A stretch of DNA of 64,000 nucleotides, taken from contig NC_079268.1 of the NCBI RefSeq assembly GCF_947241705.1, forward strand, positions 744,001-808,000. Direction: 5' to 3'. Source of the stretch: Saccharomyces mikatae IFO 1815 (taxonomy: Eukaryota; Ascomycota; Saccharomycetes; Saccharomycetales; Saccharomycetaceae). Below, piece by piece: positions 61,523-64,000 of the stretch (its first letter is position 1; the number at the start of each line of letters is the position of its first letter). The translations under genes and the position numbers were made by a program. The notes below the pieces were generated by a model. The model worked only from the letters and a program-made list of their open reading frames with translations. It was not told where the DNA came from and ran no database searches.

Positions 61523-62134
61523 ATGGATAGCAAAGAATATCTTATATCTTATGGCTGGAAAGAGGGAGAAGCATTCAAAGAAGGTGGTCTAAAAAGGCCT
61601 ATACTGGTAAAGCACAAGAGAGATAAGAAGGGACTAGGTAATGCCCCAGGCGGTAATGATGGTGAAGCATGGTGGGAAAGACTTTTTGATGGACACTTGA
61701 AAAACTTGGACGTAAGTACTGATTCGAGCAATGGCAGTATCAAGTTTACCCAAAATGAAGTGCTCGCATCTGCTGTATCAAAAAGTAGCTCGCCTTTATA
61801 TAGGTGGTTTGTTAAAGGGAAAGGTTTGAAAGGAACTATAGATAATTTTGGCGAGAAGAAGGAAACTAATTTTGTTGTATCCAGTGCAACTTCAAATAAG
61901 GCGGAGAAGAAGAGAAGCAGGAGTGATTATGATGATAATAAGGCTAAGAAAAAGAAGCTTAAGAAAAACAAAAAAAGTAATGACAATAGCAAGACTAAAA
62001 AGGAGAAGAAATTTAAGAAAGAAGATAGAAAAGAGAAGAAGAGCAAGCATACCAGTAATGGAGATGATAAATCGAAGCATAAAAAGTCTAAAAAGTCCAA
62101 AAGTTCAAAGAGCATAAAAACGAAGAAAGTTTAA
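61523..62134 (+). CDS. TMA23: Nucleolar G-patch-like protein Tma23
   Basis: A 203-residue nucleolar protein (YMR269W; 211 in S. cerevisiae) that associates with ribosomes and is implicated in 40S assembly. The N-terminal G-patch-like segment is visible (YGWKEGEAFKEGGLKRPILV, KGLGNAPGG). The middle is conserved (WWERLFDGHLKNLDV, YRWFVKGKGLKGTIDNF). The C-terminal half (from about 110) is a lysine-rich low-complexity tail (KKKKLKKNKKSNDNSKTKK). The frame is intact and the tail length drifts. Confidence 0.93.
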   Translation: MDSKEYLISYGWKEGEAFKEGGLKRPILVKHKRDKKGLGNAPGGNDGEAWWERLFDGHLKNLDVSTDSSNGSIKFTQNEVLASAVSKSSSPLYRWFVKGKGLKGTIDNFGEKKETNFVVSSATSNKAEKKRSRSDYDDNKAKKKKLKKNKKSNDNSKTKKEKKFKKEDRKEKKSKHTSNGDDKSKHKKSKKSKSSKSIKTKKV

Positions 62135-62382
62135 CTAAACCATATAAAAAAAAAAATGAAACATATATGATTCTCGTAATTCTAATATGTACTATATCCA
62201 TAAAAAGTTTCCATAGATTTCGTGATTTATCGTTCTAATTTTATATTTAGTCTTTTCCTGTTTATTTTGAAGATTTGTATTTTTGATTTTTTTTATTGGA
62301 AGATTTCTTAGGATGAGTATATTTATTATTACGTTTGCTGATGTTAAAAAGAGATAATGATGAAAGCAGCACTTCAAAACTT
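62135..62382. other. TMA23-RRN9 convergent 3' region
   Basis: About 250 bases, A/T-rich. No gene seen. Confidence 0.6.
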
Positions 62383-63480
62383 TTAGTAGTTGCCACTGGG
62401 AAGCTTTATGAGACAATCTTCTAAGTCATAATCAGAGATCTCATTCTCATCCGCTGAGTAGCCCTTGACTTGAAAAAAGGTTCTTTTATTCATGGCATCT
62501 TCTGTCTCTTGGCGATTTAGGCGTTGTAGCTTGGATTTATCCTTTGATGTCAACCGCTTATCTTTTAGTAACTTTTCCACTGGTATATAATCTTCTCTTG
62601 TTTTGCTCAATAACACCTTCAAGTATGAACTAGTCTTCTTTGGTTGACTATACTTTTTCAGAATCTGCTTGGGCAGTTTAAATTTCCTTCTTTTAAACTT
62701 TTCTGGAATATCATTATATAATTCTAATGATTTCATATAGATTTCAGTCATATCCTCATTCATTTCACATCCTCTTGAAATTAAATCATGATATGTGAAT
62801 TTGATTCGTCGATTGGCCTGTACGGGCTCATCATCTATTTGTTTCACTTTTATATTGTTAGAGTGTGTATCTTGCCTTACATCAAATTCATTCTCTTTAG
62901 CTATTTTATCATGTAATCCCTCGAATAGGCTATCCAGTTTAACTAAAATATGCTGAGATATTTCATTTGGTATATTCAATTCATCCACATCTAGCGTTAC
63001 ATTATGCTCCAATGCTGACTTGAAGAGATATCTTTGCCATTGAGCAGCTAGCTCAACTCTCATCATATCTGAGGCGTGAATTAAAGCCTTGTTTGATACC
63101 TCTCCCGGTTGCATAGTCACGCTTTCGACACTTTCCGGTATATCTTCGTACAATTTGTCTACATGAGGGTCAATGATCGTATTAGGATTAGGCCAGCTGG
63201 TCCAGTTATCCTTAATTTGAGTCTTCACAAACTGATTCACTTCGTAAAAATGTTTTTTTTCGTTTGCCCTGTATAGTAGCCTCTTTAAAAGATAGGCGGA
63301 GTATAAATGCAACGAAAGATCGATTCTGTGTGAGTGTTCTTGAGAGTCTAATAATTCATTTGCAGACTTCAAAGTCTCTTTATCAGCAGTTGTGGTAGTA
63401 AGTTCAGAATCCCGTATAATGTCTTCGATGGGAGCATCGATCTGGGTTTCGATTTGACCTTCTTCGTCAAAATCACTCAT
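62383..63480 (-). CDS. RRN9: RNA polymerase I upstream activation factor subunit Rrn9
   Basis: A 365-residue protein (YMR270C), equal in length to S. cerevisiae Rrn9. It is a subunit of the upstream activation factor UAF that binds the rDNA promoter element for Pol I, with Rrn5, Rrn10, Uaf30 and histones H3 and H4. The acidic N-terminus MSDFDEEGQIETQIDAPIED is followed by a helical core (HSHRIDLSLHLYSAYLLKRL) and a basic C-terminal segment (KFKRRKFKLPKQILKKYSQP). An in-frame ATG four codons upstream at 63492 is not preferred by homology. Confidence 0.93.
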   Translation of the reverse strand: MSDFDEEGQIETQIDAPIEDIIRDSELTTTTADKETLKSANELLDSQEHSHRIDLSLHLYSAYLLKRLLYRANEKKHFYEVNQFVKTQIKDNWTSWPNPNTIIDPHVDKLYEDIPESVESVTMQPGEVSNKALIHASDMMRVELAAQWQRYLFKSALEHNVTLDVDELNIPNEISQHILVKLDSLFEGLHDKIAKENEFDVRQDTHSNNIKVKQIDDEPVQANRRIKFTYHDLISRGCEMNEDMTEIYMKSLELYNDIPEKFKRRKFKLPKQILKKYSQPKKTSSYLKVLLSKTREDYIPVEKLLKDKRLTSKDKSKLQRLNRQETEDAMNKRTFFQVKGYSADENEISDYDLEDCLIKLPSGNY

Positions 63481-63919
63481 CAAAAACCTCACGTAATATT
63501 TACTCTTAGATATGTTTCCTCGTTTCGAAATATTACAGTTTTACAATACAACCTATAAATGTCTAAAGAAAAAAACCACCGACACATGACTATTTTTACC
63601 TCTACTGTAAAATCTGAATGTGATTCTTGTCTCTAAGCAATTTTCGAATACGAAAAGCCTTTTTCTTTACTTTGGTGAAGAAAAATACTTCTGTGAAAAA
63701 TCATGAATAGCATTATATAAAACCACTCAAATGACATAGAATCTATGTATGGGAAAAAACGCTAAGTCTTTATGATGGAGATAAATTATAGATGAGCAAG
63801 GGGTATTCTCACAATGTCAACAATCTAAAGCCATCTCTTCGAGGAAATTCTTATGTGCATGGGGAACAAAAGTTATAAATGATATACTCTTTTTATATAC
63901 AAATGGTGATGACGAATAA
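63481..63919. promoter_or_regulatory. RRN9 promoter and URA10 3' region
   Basis: About 440 A/T-rich bases. No gene seen. Confidence 0.5.
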
Positions 63920-64000
63920 CTATGCGTATTCAGTTCGTAACCCGTAGGCATTGCAATAGTTATCAATCGCTGCTTTTTGCTGTGCAGAGAGTTTGTTCCT
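63920..64000 (-). CDS. URA10: Minor orotate phosphoribosyltransferase Ura10, C-terminal end
   Basis: The last 26 codons and the stop of a frame that runs off the right edge. The translation RNKLSAQQKAAIDNYCNAYG, then LRTEYA, resembles the C-terminus of orotate phosphoribosyltransferases (in URA5 the corresponding end is of the form AIENYRKAYGI). URA10 (YMR271C) is next after RRN9 on S. cerevisiae XIII on this strand. The enzyme turns orotate and PRPP into OMP. The identification rests on position and this short end. Confidence 0.75.
   Translation of the reverse strand, partial: RNKLSAQQKAAIDNYCNAYGLRTEYA

Overview
The window is a stretch of budding-yeast nuclear chromosome from a Saccharomyces sensu stricto species. 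Gene order and orientation follow S. cerevisiae chromosome XIII from RNA1 (YMR235C) to URA10 (YMR271C). Compared with S. cerevisiae proteins as I remember them, several products (Rna1, Faa4, Pet111, Rkr1) differ at many positions, roughly 8-10% or more in places. I therefore think it is not S. cerevisiae itself and probably not S. paradoxus; S. mikatae, S. jurei, S. kudriavzevii or S. arboricola are all possible, and I cannot choose between them without alignments.

Layout: 1-5.3 kb holds RNA1 (partial), TAF9, BCH1 and DFG5. 5.4-6.1 kb is a tRNA-Arg(UCU) gene with Ty3 (sigma) and Ty1/Ty2 (delta) LTR fossils. 6.3-19.9 kb holds RNT1, CUS1, YHM2, RPL20A (the only spliced gene recognised), ZRC1, YMR244W, COA6 and FAA4. 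20.0-21.4 kb is a long convergent gap where S. cerevisiae carries the giant snoRNA gene SNR86. 21.4-26.1 kb is RKR1. 26.4-27.5 kb is tRNA-Ala(AGC) and a nested LTR cluster. 27.9-42 kb holds GAD1, GTO3, HOR7, YMR252C, YMR253C, GFD1, COX7, PET111 and ROY1. 41.7-64 kb holds TRM732, TIF11, TPS3, YMR262W, SAP30, CUE1, YMR265C, RSN1, PPA2, PRP24, TMA23, RRN9 and the 3' end of URA10.

Most genes are ordinary housekeeping genes, each with its own promoter. Shared themes are mitochondrial function (YHM2, COA6, COX7, PET111, PPA2, probably YMR252C), stress and carbohydrate metabolism (GAD1, GTO3, HOR7, TPS3), RNA and ribosome biology (RNT1, CUS1, RPL20A, RKR1, TIF11, TRM732, PRP24, TMA23, RRN9), metal and lipid handling (ZRC1, FAA4), and wall or secretory roles (DFG5, YMR244W, BCH1, RSN1, CUE1).

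I found no undescribed multi-gene system. The most unusual points are structural. A fragment of about 48 bp, nearly identical to DNA just upstream of COA6, sits inverted 11 kb away between two LTR fossils. The LTR cluster upstream of tRNA-Ala is at least three insertions deep, shows a clean 5-bp target duplication and contains a perfect 79-bp inverted repeat. RPL20A appears to have a one-nucleotide coding first exon and a GTGAGT donor. Several genes also have unclear starts or upstream AUGs (GTO3, YMR252C, YMR253C, PRP24, COA6).
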